From contig JALBUN010000045.1 in NCBI GenBank assembly GCA_025174535.1, positions 620,001 through 684,000 on the forward strand: a DNA stretch of 64,000 bases, given 5' to 3'. The first letter of the stretch is position 1; every line of letters starts with the position of its first letter. Of the stretch, positions 1-12,884 are shown piece after piece. Source of the stretch: Cantharellus purpuraceus (lineage: Eukaryota > Basidiomycota > Agaricomycetes > Cantharellales > Hydnaceae). The notes under the pieces are model-generated. The model ran no database searches. It saw nothing but the letters and a program-made list of their open reading frames with translations, and was not told the DNA's origin. The translations under genes were made by a program, and so were the position numbers.

Positions 1-3000
1 CGTGGTCAGTTTTATCATCATGGAGAATGACTTACGCCAGCAAGCAACTGCCGCAGCAGCGTAATGTTGATACCACGTCCATAGCCCAACCAAAGCATCC
101 TGATAGAGTACTACCTGCTATAAGCCTAGCTCTCACTTTACACAAATTTTCCCTACCATTTCATGGTTCAGCATCCCATTGTACCTAGCTCCCAGAAGCG
201 TTCCATCCGACATGATATACTGTTGACTACGAGTTAAGCATCAAAAGCCACTGGCAGGCCACCGATCACAATGTATCGCTGCCATTTCATAGTGCTAGGA
301 CTCGCACGCATGGCTATGATGTATATCAGGTGGTGTTCGTGGAATAGTAGAGAGACGTGCGGCTGTCGAACAATAATATAAAAAGATGATCAGGTCGAAT
401 TGTTAACGCGTGGATGCGTGGATATATGAATGATCACTCCACATGATAAGTATGTCGACACGCACGTGGTTGTGCAAATGTGTGGATGATCATTCCACAT
501 CCCACCTTTGTCCTCATACCCCCCTGTTCAATAATGTAGCGGCTACCGGTGCTGTACTGGTTCTGGTAAAGGCGGTGACACCAGGCGCAATATTTGAAAT
601 ATCAAGCAACTATTATCTGCAGCATAAATTTTCACAATTGCTATTTATTGCACGCGAATCGTTTGGGAGAAGGCGGATACACAAGCTCCACAGGTTGCAG
701 CTGTACTCTTGAATTGCCCGTGACAGTTCTAGATATCCCGAACACGCTCGAAATGTCCATGGCAAAAAGGGACATTCTGGAGGGGTTTGTAGGCTCAGGA
801 ATTTCGCCATTGCTGAGCGCTGATGGTCTGAGAGTGAATTGTAGGCGTTGAGAGACCCCCTTTTCACGGGCAACAGGATCCTTGCGTCATGATCTCGTCA
901 TTCTTCTTGCTCGCCATACCGAATCGTCGGTTGGAAGCCTTCCGTCGCCTTAAGTATGCAAGATGTCCTTGACATGTGCTCATGGATGAACTTCCATTAC
1001 CTGACGTGACGTTTGATAGAGAGGAGAAGGCACACTGAGTAAAAAGCCTCCCTTGATTAGTCTGAATATGCTCCATTCTGTGCATGTTACCCAGTGTATA
1101 TTTGCTAATTGGAACTAGGGTCACTGTTATGCAAGAGGGAGAGGGCAGTGGTGTGAGGATCTGCAGTATCGGGAAATTTCACTGTAGTCCTGTTTCGCAG
1201 CGAATCAGTTAAAAAAACGAGTCTTTTTCGCGGTTGACAGGATGTCATAATCTGGGGGTAGTGACATGCTTTAATTGGACCCCCACAGTGTGCGCTGCCT
1301 GCATAACTTAGAGGACAATCTTGTTCCCTCAGGCTTGTTCCCAGCTGAAAGTTGGGGGGAGAAGGTGTAACAAAAATGGTATGCCTATGCGACTAGGTCT
1401 CATAGCATCCTTGAGAAGTATCCGGTAGAGGAGTGATGAAAGGATAGAGGCAAATCTTCCCAGGAGCCTTGACCATTAAGCGAGCCATCGTGAAGGATGA
1501 TATTGCCAACTGCTTCGGGTGTCAAAACTGTCACAAAGTCGATGCCAAGCCAACGACCAAGATAAATGGCCTGGTGGGTTGTCATTTCATGACAGAAGCC
1601 ACATCATCCTTGAAATCATCTACTGGTAGTGAATTTCTCAATATCTGCGCAAGTTTCGTTGCATGAGGATGTCCCTGAGTGTATTCATGAGAGAACGTAA
1701 AGTTTCTGTGGTGGGAAATGCTTGCTCTCGACCACCACGATTTGTTTGCGAGCTCCACAGCTTTCATCGTCACCTTTTTTCCGTACTTAATCAGCGAACA
1801 CCAAGATCATGAGCCTTAATATTCAGTGATCCGACAGCGCCCAACAGAACCTCGAATGCTTGTATTCCCATTACCGCTCGGACAGATGCGAGCGTCGTCG
1901 CCTCACTGACGGCGGTTATTCAACCCCGACTGGAATGGGTTTCTTGAATGCCCCTGAATCAATATACATGATAAGCTTAACAAGGAAGTACGAAGCAATG
2001 AACCATTCAGCTGTACTGTCAGGAACTGAATCATGATTTTCGCGTTCAGATCGCCTCTCGATCGGGGATTTGCCCTTACTTAGAGCCCCCTTGGACGAAT
2101 GCCCAGTCAGCTTCGAGACGACAGCCTGGTTGATGCTGCCTCACCAGTATACGGCTTTCCACCTTATCCAAGCAACGATCAAAGGGTTAAACTGTATTAG
2201 GAGAGACTTCGCCTTCATGCATTAGTGGGAATTGCTGACACCTAAGTGTGCATACAGTATACATTCATACAAGCCTGCCAGAACGAGAGCGAATCTATAT
2301 CAAGGAGTAGCAACGGCGCTGGACGCCTAGCTTGGTACTCAATGGATCTTGGATCACAATGCTTTGTCATCCAGCTAACTTACAATGGCACGGCCTATTC
2401 CAATTTCTGACTACCATCATGTTAAACAGGCTGTTTGTCTGGAACAGCAGTGGGAAAATAAAGGAAGTGTGGACACCGAACGTGGATAGTAACAAGATTA
2501 CCCCACGGTGATCACAGCCAGCGCACTGAAGTCAACCAAATTGGGAATAGGCCCAAGTCTCTGGAGAGAGTTTAATACGCGCCATTTTCAAGATCATAAG
2601 CCGAAGGCTATATACTCGCTATCAGGCAAGGCAAATGCAGCATTGCAGTGATCCAATGAATTTTGAGGCGCTTGTATCATGATTGACATTGCTCACTCAA
2701 ATGCAGAAGAAGCTTGTATCCACTGCCTTCAGGCCACGAACGTCAACCCGAGAGTCAGCATGGTCTGTTTGATCAGGAAATTCCCACCAGCCGCTATATT
2801 TTGATGGTTTTGTGGCACTCATCGCATTGGGATGATGCAGAGGACCCAACGTATTTTCTGAAGGGATTTTCGTGCGAATGGGCTTCATTTTTAACTCGCT
2901 TACAGCTCCTCAAATGCATATTCTAAAATGCTATCTATTGCGACATTCCGTCGGTTATCCGGTCAGGGAAGTGCGAATTTTTAGTGGATAGACCTGCGAT

Positions 3001-5643
3001 TGTTCCGCTCCGTCTGTCATAATAGCTTTAGAGCTGCCACATAGGCATGAGAAACAGATTTACCTGCTGGGATTATCGGGTCCACACGAATGCTCTTGTC
3101 CAGCTAGGCTCTCGTCTTAGAAATATTGCTGCCAATTTAAGCAGGATGTTCCCCCTGTCTTCTTCATTCAATTGAGAGGCACGAGGCCGACACAATCCTA
3201 CAACCATCAGCCGAACTCCGATAACAGACATTCGCCTTCAGAAGATCTCGTGTTATATTTGACGTTTTGTCATGGAAGGTTCCACTTCGACAGAGAGGGG
3301 CCCATCATCTGGCACAATACTTCAGTCGCTTTGCCAGCCAACGTGGCTCGTGATATGTTCCTATGGATAGATGGCGACTTGTAAGGAACTTGAGAGCCCA
3401 TGCTGAATTAATCAGAACGCTAAGTTGGTATCCAAGTACCAAGAAGGCCAAAGAAGGAGGTTGCTTCGGAGTGTTTGGCGATCTCGACAGATAGTTTTGA
3501 TCGCACCCCAAGTACACGCGTGAATCCTATTTCGGTATCGGAACTCGCTGACCTATGTAGACGATTGACCGGTGGAAGAACTTTAGCAATGCATTGAAAG
3601 CAAATCGAATCAGTTCAATCAATAAGTCCAGCAAGTTAGGGGCCCCAGGATGCTTTAGATCGGCACACAAACCACAAATGTATTTTACTCCGTATGTATG
3701 CTGCGGCTCCGAAATGCTTCTCATAGCCGCTTAATCGCACCACTTATACATCCGAGAGTAACTAGTAATACTGAGTACTCTAACGAGTGGAAGTTAATGA
3801 ACGCGTATTGAAGCGACGTCCTGAATATGTACCTTACATCTGTCTTAAGAATGGTTACCTATGCTACGGCTTCTTCATCCAACCTCTGTACTTCTTAGAC
3901 ATAACCAAGACATTGTCCATTCCCACAGTCGTTATCTGAACCATGTGCAATGGACTTCCGGTTTGAGGCTCCTTGACGGGTATGACCTAACGAGTGCCTC
4001 ATCGAATTATAAAACGTCTAGATTGCTGTCAGCGATTGGTTGGTGTGGTGATGTATGAGGTGGGCTGAGTGACTGGTCAAGAAGCTCGCGAAGCTCAAGA
4101 AGCCGAAGCTCGGCTAGCACGCAACAACTGAGCGATCAGAAACGTATCATGTCACTGGGAGACAGTCTCATAGGTGAAAGCTGGCATGTGAACAGCTATA
4201 CAAATGTTGACTATCGTACGCGTGATGAACAGAAAAAAAAGAGAGCTGTAAGAGGATCAATATGATAAACGACCAACAAGGCTGTATGTAGTACACGTAC
4301 CGGAGAGGCCTTAATGGTCCACAGTATGCGTATGGCCCGAATGAACGCAATTGGGGACAGCAATCCACCTTTAGCCTGAAGGAGCCAGCGCAAACATCAG
4401 TGTCAGACACTATGCAATGGTCGAGCAACTCACGAAAGGCGGGAGGCTACATACAAGCAAAGACCTCACCTCTAACTGAATGGAGGCTACCGTCTCAGCA
4501 CGTTGGAACCACCTACGACCGGACGTTATCCGCGCGTCTTTGAAGGGTGTAAGGGGATTTCGCGAAGGGTTGATACCAAAACCTGAAGTTACGGTCAGTG
4601 GGTAGTTTGGAATGAGAGAGACACGAATTCGCACGATACGCCCCGCACGAAATCAACTAGCATCCTTGCAAGAAGCGCGATATGCGACCGGTCGTAGCTG
4701 GGCCTGCTCGGTGAGAAAGCAGACTGGCAGTAGAGGCTGGGCTTTTATAGAGGATCCTATCCAAACGAGCGCCGGATAGAAGGTCAATTACGTGTCAAGA
4801 ACCAGGCGATAAACCAACTCACGCCTGCGGTCGAAGTTCGAGAAGGAGGATTAAAAAGGTCTGGCAACGAGGCATGAAGCGCTTGAAGGCACTTTTATAG
4901 GATGATTGTATATTGGCCCGTGCGCTGCCGATAGGCACGCAAGATGGATGTTGCGATGGCAGGGAAATCGATGATCAAACATAACGTGTCGCTTTCCTAT
5001 CGTAGACATCATCCTTTTGGCGGGCACTCCAATGGCAAATGAGCATGTCCAACCCCGCGCCACCGTATGCAGTGCGAAGCGCGTTGTAACCGTGAGCGCC
5101 GACCAAGACTGCGTGTCCGCATTGGGTCAGCCGACGCCTTGACAGGGAGGCCACACGACCACAATAGCGTCAGCTCGGCATTGGCGACGGGAAGAACCAA
5201 GTTTCCATGAAGAATAGTAGCGCTCAGAAACAGGGTCATATGCCGATGAGACCGTAACGCAACAAGCAAGAAGGAACTTGAGAGCTTAGCTGGCGATATT
5301 GCATTATCGCCAGTAGACAAGACGCGAAAAGATGTCGAATTTGGCGTTTTCTGCTTTCGCAGTAGTCTTCATGCGCGGGGAGCAGCTCCTGCTTTACAAG
5401 AGGCTCGGCACCAGCCCTCGGCGGCGCCCGGAGTTTGCCGGTCGGTGCGCCTGTTGCTACGTAATCTTGTCACTAACCATCACGACACTCACTTCGTCCA
5501 CCTTTGCTGAAGGATAGGAACGAGGAGGCAAGGGAAGGTTGAGGGTAGTTCTCGCTGGTATATCTTGTTACTCTCGAAGACTTCCTATGCAATAATTTGC
5601 TACATTTCCCTTTTTCAGAAATTTGAAGTAGAGAGAGATAGAG
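1..5643. other. gene-poor region, no gene supported
   Basis: I see no gene here. Open frames are all under about 160 codons, lack plausible intron boundaries that would join them, and match no family I recognise. Short internal repeats occur, such as two copies of a motif resembling TGATCAYTCCACAT near 431 and 487. The stretch could be long-decayed mobile DNA or plain intergenic sequence, and the sequence alone does not decide between them. Confidence 0.5.
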
Positions 5644-6571
5644 ATGTCTTACACGTCGAGGAAAGGTTGTTTTAAGTGTGGTAACCGTGCGTTCTCGCTT
5701 CCAGCGTCCCGACGTATTACCGCTGAAATATACACATACAGTCGGACATATCGCTGAGGTGAGACTGATTACACCATACCGACCAGTTTGTTGTATTCTA
5801 ATGTTCCTGCACGTGGGTAGGCCTGCTCCTCTGACCAGAGGTTGTGTTACAATTGTCGCCAGCCCGGACACGAGAGTGCAGCTTGCCCGCAACCTCGCAC
5901 TGTGGCGGCGAAGCAATGCTACTCCTGCGGTGGTGTTGGTCACATGTGAGTCATTCTCATCTCAAGCACATGGTTCGCGCCTTAACTTGCCTATAACAGT
6001 CAAGCCGAATGCCCTAGCCTGCGGGTGCAAGGCGGCGGCCAAAAATGCTACGTATGTGGCGGCCTCAGTATGCCATTGTGTATGTAAAACTTATCCACTT
6101 CCGGCCTTTAACGCAGACCTGTGGCCGATTCGGTCATATCGCTAGGGCTTGTCCGAACGGTGCTGGGGGCGCCGGGTTTGCTCCTGGAGCACCCTCAGGC
6201 GCGTTTGCGTCCCGCGCCCCTCCACCTGGCCGCGGGCTGAATACTGCATCTCTCCCGCCTGTGAAGTGTTTCAGATGTGGTGGGCTAAACCACATGTCTA
6301 GGTGAGTTGTGACTGATAGGCAACCTTTGTGAGTTTTCTTCTTAAGCGCTCATTTGTACAGGGACTGCCTCGCCGCGCCTGGTACGACTGTCGCTGATCA
6401 GACAGTTGTTTCCAATGGGATCGTCCCTAATAACAAAGACAAAATTTGTTACAAATGCTCCCAGCAGGGTCATGTGCGTTACACAATCTTACCCTAGTTC
6501 AATCGCATCAGTTGATGATCCATCTATAGATCGCCAGGGAGTGCCCCCAGAATGCCGAATACGTGGCCTAA
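5644..6571 (+). CDS. CCHC zinc-knuckle nucleic-acid-binding protein, Gis2/CNBP type
   Basis: Seven exons join in frame: 5644-5686, 5742-5758, 5821-5945, 6000-6051, 6117-6301, 6362-6473 and 6530-6571, giving 576 nt and 191 aa. The protein carries six CX2CX4HX4C knuckles, beginning CFKCGNLGHIAEAC and ending CYKCSQQGHIAREC. Several introns cut inside a knuckle, and the motif is restored only after splicing, which supports the model. Between knuckles 4 and 5 lies a linker of about 35 residues rich in Gly, Ala and Pro. Proteins of this family (yeast Gis2, animal CNBP) bind single-stranded nucleic acid and mRNA and associate with translating ribosomes; that role is inferred from the family. The ATG at 5644 lies just before the first knuckle and the stop follows the last one, so the protein is almost entirely knuckles and linker. 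Confidence 0.9.
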
Positions 6572-8835
6572 AAGAGACCAAGGTGTAATGCCTAAGGATA
6601 TTTATTGAGCAACAAGAATGAAATAAAAGCAAAAAAAAATTCAGGTGATGTTTCGGTTTCAGAGAGGCGGAGAGAGGAGAGGGGGTGGTGGTTGTTGGGG
6701 AGAGGAGTTGGGGATGTATGATCAGAAAAATGACTTCCCCTTCTCGATTTTGAACAGTTCTGACCTACGCTTATCCACTACCTTGACTGCTATCTGTGTT
6801 CGACCCGATACTTCCGACAAAGTCTCTTGGCACGAAAAGAACTAATTGTTCGCCTGCTGGATGCCATGCGCCAACACGGGACGGTTCCCTTCCATGTCAA
6901 GCCAGGGCGATGTCTTCCTCATCCTCAGTACATTGACTTTGATGGTAAGTTAAAAATGGGGATTACCTATCAATGCAACGTGCAGTGGAGCAGGATAAGC
7001 AAAGGGTCTTGACATGAAGAGAACGGCGTCACAAGAAGCGCCAGGATGCTTTGAGCTGTTGTGACCGACATACATGCACAGTTTATCCTACTTTGGTATT
7101 ATCCGATAACCCCGAGGTGGCGGTGCTGTCAACCACATCTTCTAGCGCTTTGTGTCTACGACGGCAACCGCTGTTTGTCTCCGCGACTTGTATTTGTGGT
7201 CTCATCGCAAGCTCTGATATGTTTCGTGCTCGCCGTCTCTCTGTCCGAAGATTAGAGTCGCAGGGATGTGCCAGGAGCGGAACGGAGGTCTGTTTGGCCA
7301 CTACACGGGGCAGCTATCTCGCTTGGGAGTATCTGGGAGTATCCGTCTGGATGAGCGGAGGAAGACGTGTCGTGAGGTACATGAACTGATCAGCTTAGGT
7401 ACGAAGATTTCAGTTTCGCGATGACTTGCTACCATTGGTCACCATTAATCGTCTATATATTTTTTCCGTTAGTCCGCAATTAACTCCCGTCCTGGTTAGT
7501 GCAGCCCTCACCCACAGATGTCAACCCTATATATTTGGACAGCTCGCCATAGCTGACACAGCCATGCGCGAGCACGTGGTCTTTTTTTGGCCACAGTGAT
7601 AACCGTGAGCGGTTGACCTCCACTAGATCTGTAAGGAAGCGGATTGTAATGGCTATGCAGCTGTTCGACAGTTACATGTCATGCACGTGCAGATATGTGA
7701 GGGTGTCCTGGATATGCTTGGTGGAATGCCTTTGGAAGAGGACTAGCCGGCCGCCCGAAGATCGATCCCCTCGAGCTCTGCAGTTTCTTGGCGCATACCT
7801 GCGAACACGAGCTTATGACAGTGGAAATTGTGCGAGCAAGCTAGTACGCTAAGGGTAGCTAGGTGTTCGTATCTTCGGTTACGATCCGTTGCTACCCTAT
7901 TCGCCTTGCAGGCGGTGACCACATTTTAGGGGCTCCGCTCTCGTCCTCATCGAGCCTCGCCTTCAGGCCAGAGCCGCCGCCGGTTGCGGCTGGGACTTCT
8001 AGGTCAAAAGAAATGCAAAAGGCTTTCTTACGACCCTGGCTAGTGAGTAATACATTGCAAATGCACAAGAACGCTCGTAGAGTTCACTGCCGATTTCACG
8101 TGTTAATTTGGTCCATCAGTAGCTTTGTCTGTGTTGAACGAATCTGGTGCAGTTCTCTTCTGAGGTACGTTTAGACTTGATCGAGGCTGGGGGGGGTGTC
8201 AGGTGGCATGTTGCCCGAATGAAACACTAGCAGCGACACCTCCGGCGACCTGTTGAACTCCAATATGGTATGGTCTTTACAAGGATTACAGCGCCACGAA
8301 GGACTGCACCGCCGTCATACCGGCCGGTTTCTCAATAGTGTGCTTCTCGTGATAACAAGAAAAGTCCCCGTGCCTGGCGGTTAAATCGCCAGTCTTTAGA
8401 CGGTGAAGAGCCGGCGGGCTTCGCAACACCGTTAGCTCCCAAATATAATGAACCTAGTGATGCAAGTGGTTCCTGTGCATACAAAAGCTATTAAGCGTTC
8501 GGTTGTCTAGGGACTCAGATGTCTAGTCCCAAGTTACTATCAGGTGGATAGACAGAGGAAGTCGCGGTCACGTGATGGATCCTGCTGACCTGTGATCCGC
8601 TCGTCCAGAATATATGCTTCCTCTTATTCTTGAGCTTCGCATGTTAATTTATCGAAAAGCGATCACTATCATTAGCTGGCGTCACAATGGTCCTCTCGGC
8701 CAGTCTGTTTGAGAAGCGCCGGCTTCACGAAACGTTGAAATAGCTGGAGAAAAGCTCAGACTCGGAGATACCCCTCAACTAGATCATATCAAGGGCTTTC
8801 GCTCCCTTCTACAGGCCCAGGACTAACGTAACGTT
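6572..8835. other. intergenic, possible isolated exon remnant
   Basis: No complete gene is supported. A short segment at about 6827-6951 (+) reads as coding-like sequence (around LIVRLLDAMRQHGTVPF) and ends at a good GTAAGT donor near 6945. No partner exon could be joined on either side. It may be a relic of an older gene or chance. The rest shows only short unrelated frames. Confidence 0.35.
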
Positions 8836-9921
8836 ATGGTGAACTATGATAGGAAGCCTCTGGACCCCTCGTTGTATTCCCTCGATTCAAGGCTCGCAAA
8901 GCTCTACAAGAGATCTACGGGCATCCAAGACGACACACAGTTGAAGGCCCACATTCTTAGCATTCAGTCAGAAGCATACGATGCGAGTGCACGGTTTCTT
9001 GCTAGTTTCGTAGAGACACTCATCGACTACCCTATGTAGACCTACCCATACCCATGCATTCGACTTATGACATTCACAAAGTACGCCTATGTTCATCTTG
9101 ATTGCCCGAATTTGGCTCACACCGTGTATATAGGCTCTCCATCACTGAAGTTCCCCTGTATAATGATATAATTAGACAAGGCAGAAAGCGATCTGACGCT
9201 ATACTTTTAGAGATTGGTGTTGGCTGTCAGTGGTTGATTATCCGTACTCATACTCACACTTTTTCTGACTCACACACAGTCGGAAATGACATTCGAAAAG
9301 TGGTGGATGATGGATATCCAATCCAGAATATTGTTGTAACCGACATAAACCCTGGTACGTGAGTGGTGCGGTTAGACCTTACTGATCTGACCTGATCACC
9401 CACGTTGCATAGACTTATGGGAGATAGGACACCGCCTCTTTCGCTCTGACTTTCGCTCATTCCCTATAAAGTTTGTGCAAGGGGACATTTTCGATGACCA
9501 GGCTTTTTCTATTGAATCGCAGCCGTCCCCCTACCGCCCAGACTTGGGGTCGCTTCCGAACCTCACCCCGTTGAAGGGCCACGTTACTACAATTTGCCTC
9601 CAAATGGTATTTCATCTATTCGATCTGGAGCATCAATCAATGCTTGCACGCCGTATCGCACAATTACTTTCCTCTTCTCCAGGGTCCATGATCGTCGGCC
9701 GTCAGATGGGATCGATCAGCGCACGAGAGCTGTTGCTGCAGGGGGACCCTCATTACCTCCACAACCCAGATTCGTGGGAACGAATGTGGTCTAAAATATT
9801 CCCTGGGGGCGGGGTCGAGTACCTCACCGCCTTGGTTGACCTACCTCCAGATCTCATGGCTTCGAGCAAGGACATGCTAGGTGTGACACAGTTCCTCACG
9901 TGGAGTATTAGAACCCTATAG
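8836..9921 (+). CDS. SAM-dependent methyltransferase, fungal small-molecule type
   Basis: Four exons (8836-9035, 9134-9225, 9280-9354, 9413-9921) sum to 876 nt and 291 aa. The glycine-rich SAM-binding motif I is EIGVGFGND at residues 93-101. It is split by an intron and appears only after splicing. It is followed by a DGYPIQNIVVTDINP segment matching motif II and its acidic ribose-contacting residue. The architecture resembles the roughly 290-residue fungal methyltransferases found widely in basidiomycetes, some in terpenoid or other secondary-metabolite clusters. No terpene cyclase, PKS or P450 lies nearby, so the substrate is unknown. The ATG at 8836 opens the longest consistent frame. The protein ends in a short hydrophobic tail (FLTWSIRTL) that I take as the natural C-terminus. 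No signal peptide or membrane segment is visible. Confidence 0.82.
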
Positions 9922-12884
9922 AGGTGGCCACTCCACGATGAGTGGGATGCAGATTCTAGTCTGCTTGGTGGGTTGGCGAGGCCTAACGATCTTGATGGGC
10001 AAGTTGAGTGATTGGTCTCCACATTACCCTGCGCTGGGTGGTCTGAAGACGAGAATCGGCTTCATATGGCATTCCAACTACATTGTGACACTTGACGTTC
10101 GTGGACATGTATTATATCATTGTGGTATATACCACCTTAACGATTTACAAGGTCTATAGAAGGATTCTCACTTGGCTGCATTGCCATCCAAAAGCGGTTT
10201 GGAGGCGTGCAAGGCGCATCACATTTAGAAGCAGGATACCGGCGGGGACATCGAAGTCACTTTGCTACTAGTCCTGGAGCCGTAGACATCAGAAAAGTAT
10301 ACACTCGGCTATAGGATATTTCCAGGCACCTGTCAACTGCAACGTAGGCGACGTGGATTCCTTCAGCCTTGGGACGTCTTTTCAATGCAAGCATTCAGGT
10401 GCCAGGTGTCGTGGCACTGTTACCTCATGTTCCATCCGGCGGCCCCATAAACACAACCTGATTTCCGGTTGGAAGCACTGCCCCTGATGTTCATAAACTA
10501 AGGTCTGACATTTTACATATCATATCAGATCATATAAGGTTAAACGATACATATCTGGAAGGCTCTGGAGGGTTCTTCGATCGATGAAGTTTGAGATGAC
10601 AGTAGCAAAACGCAAGTGTTGACACGGGGACAATGGAAGTCTCGGTTTACCGATGTACTAGACCGCCGTCAGCACCATATCCTGTACTTTTGAAACTGCT
10701 TTGATGAAGTGCGGGCTGAGACGGCTGCCGGTGTTCTCACAGCCTCCAGTGATCTGCCGACCCCATAAGCATCCCATACTAATGATATATGGCCAACTTC
10801 GAGGGAGCCAGCGGCTCCACTTGGCTCCAGCGTATTTGTTGACTAAAAAATTGTGCCTAATTCAATTCAGTTTGCAGCAAACAACTCTTATGTAACACAA
10901 TGTCAGCGACATTATTGACTTTCTGGGGGTCGACGAGTCAAGTCGAACGCAATTGTGGGGCGCGCAGCTGTCGATCAATCAAGCTCGTGGTTGCCAAGGC
11001 GACGAAAGCATGACAGGCGTTGACCCGCAGTTTTATTCGTTATCCCGGTGGCTAGAATCCTCACTAGTGGAGAGAGAGGTCTGGCTACTCAAATACTTGA
11101 ACGTGGCTTCATTCCGAGTGCTACCTCTTTCCTTGTTGTTCTCTGAGGATCCTACCAGCTCCACAGGAATCTCAATACGATAAAGCTGATTATCTATTGA
11201 AAGTTCATCGTGGAAGTGCTCATTCATCAAGTCCACCTTACATGTCATACGCTATATCCGACTACATCTACAATCAAGCTGTAAGCAATGTTGAAGCCAC
11301 TACTGCCAGTGGTTGCCTGCGAAAGCTCTTTTACGTGGCCTGTGCCCAATCCTATCGAACCTCGCATCGTCGGTGAGTAATGCAATTGAATACTTAGTGT
11401 GCGCACTCACGAATTTTGTCTGTCGTCTTAGAATCTGTCATGGTACCCTCGATGAATGTGTTTTGACAGTTCCTGGATCGGTGTGACGCTGCTGTCTCAG
11501 AAAGGCCTCAACATCGTTGTTTCAGTCACAAGTTCAGGCTGTGAATGTGACCCTATGCCAATAACTGGGGTCCGTATGTAACTCTAGCTGCTCCTTCGCA
11601 GTCGGCATAGTGTGGGCGATACTTCAAGCTTCAAGCTCAAGCCTCAGTATCACGATTCTTCCCTCCGCATTGTTCTGCGGCGCTCCGTATGAATAGAAGA
11701 GCACCTTTGATATCCATTTAGAGACTCGAGGTCCTCAGTGCAGACTGGCTTCTATATAAGCAAGTTGGATCAACAGACTGCCCCTAGTCATTGACACTTG
11801 ACACTTAGCATTTCTGGAAGGACTCAGAGCATGACGCCATTGCAATTAGTGAGATTAATTGTACAGAAGGTTTCAGACGTGCAGACAAAAACCATGACGT
11901 GCCGAGTTTGACCACCCTCACTCCCACGTGAAACGTAGAAGGTCAGATCAATCTGCCCAGGCATACGCGCACATACAAGGTCTGGGATATGTGGATGATA
12001 CTTACGTCACACAAGCAACCATTACTTTGATCTACGCTACAACGGGTCTCGTGCATCTCTCCTATAGACCATTACCCACTCTTCGCATCAACATCTCTCC
12101 AGGACTTCATATTTAGTTCTCCACCCTACATACTCATTACACATGCAGCGAACTGCCATTATGCTATGGTTTCGTTCACCAGCAACGGACATGGCTGTGA
12201 GAGCTCTAAGCTCTGTTCGTCCATGATGTGTCATCGTGAGAGCCTCGAGATGATCATGCATCAGGAACATTTCATTAGACGTCTGAAAAGAATAGTTGTT
12301 CAGATTATATTGGTGGAAGGAATTCAATGCATAGGTGTTATATATATATAGATCTTCTTTTGGACTTTCGGATTGATCAACTCTGATCCTTTCCCCGATT
12401 GTAGCTAATCGAATGGAATTTTGTGTTCCAAAGGTACATACATGTGTTATCTTTGAAATTCCAGGTCACACAGGTCCTATCAAGCTCACGGCCCGATTTG
12501 GCGCACTGATAGCCATCCCAGTTTAGAATAGTTGCTCCGCCAGACTGCGACATCATTTGACATCAGTCAGCAACACGTATTCGACTCGTGCACATGCTTA
12601 GTTCAAGGCTGGAAAGACAGGTTTTTTAACTTGATCTTAAACGCGATATAGCAGACGAGTTTCAGTGGCAGAGAGCATCTTCTGTCAGACGTGTCAGACG
12701 ATACTAGTCGCGATTGGGATTATCCTGTTGCTACTGGTAGGATTGTGTGGGAAATATTGTCAGGGCCATAAGGCGGCTGTTATCGGTTTATCTGCTTCGG
12801 AAGGTAACATTCCCAATGATTATCATGGAAAAAATGACGACGTTATTTTAGTCATACGGTAGCCTCTTCACAGGAACACCGACA
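9922..12884. other. intergenic, no gene supported
   Basis: About 3 kb without a supportable gene. A TATA-like CTATATAAG near 11753 and short iterated words (ACTTGACACTTGACACTTA near 11795, CTTCAAGCTTCAAGCTCAAG near 11624) are visible. No coding exons can be chained downstream of them. A 66-codon frame at 12665-12862 with a hydrophobic stretch ends just before the aminotransferase start and has no family resemblance. Confidence 0.45.

Noticed and set aside
12665..12862. Small hydrophobic ORF before the aminotransferase
   Set aside because: No homology, no joining exons, and it ends just before a well-supported start; likely chance.
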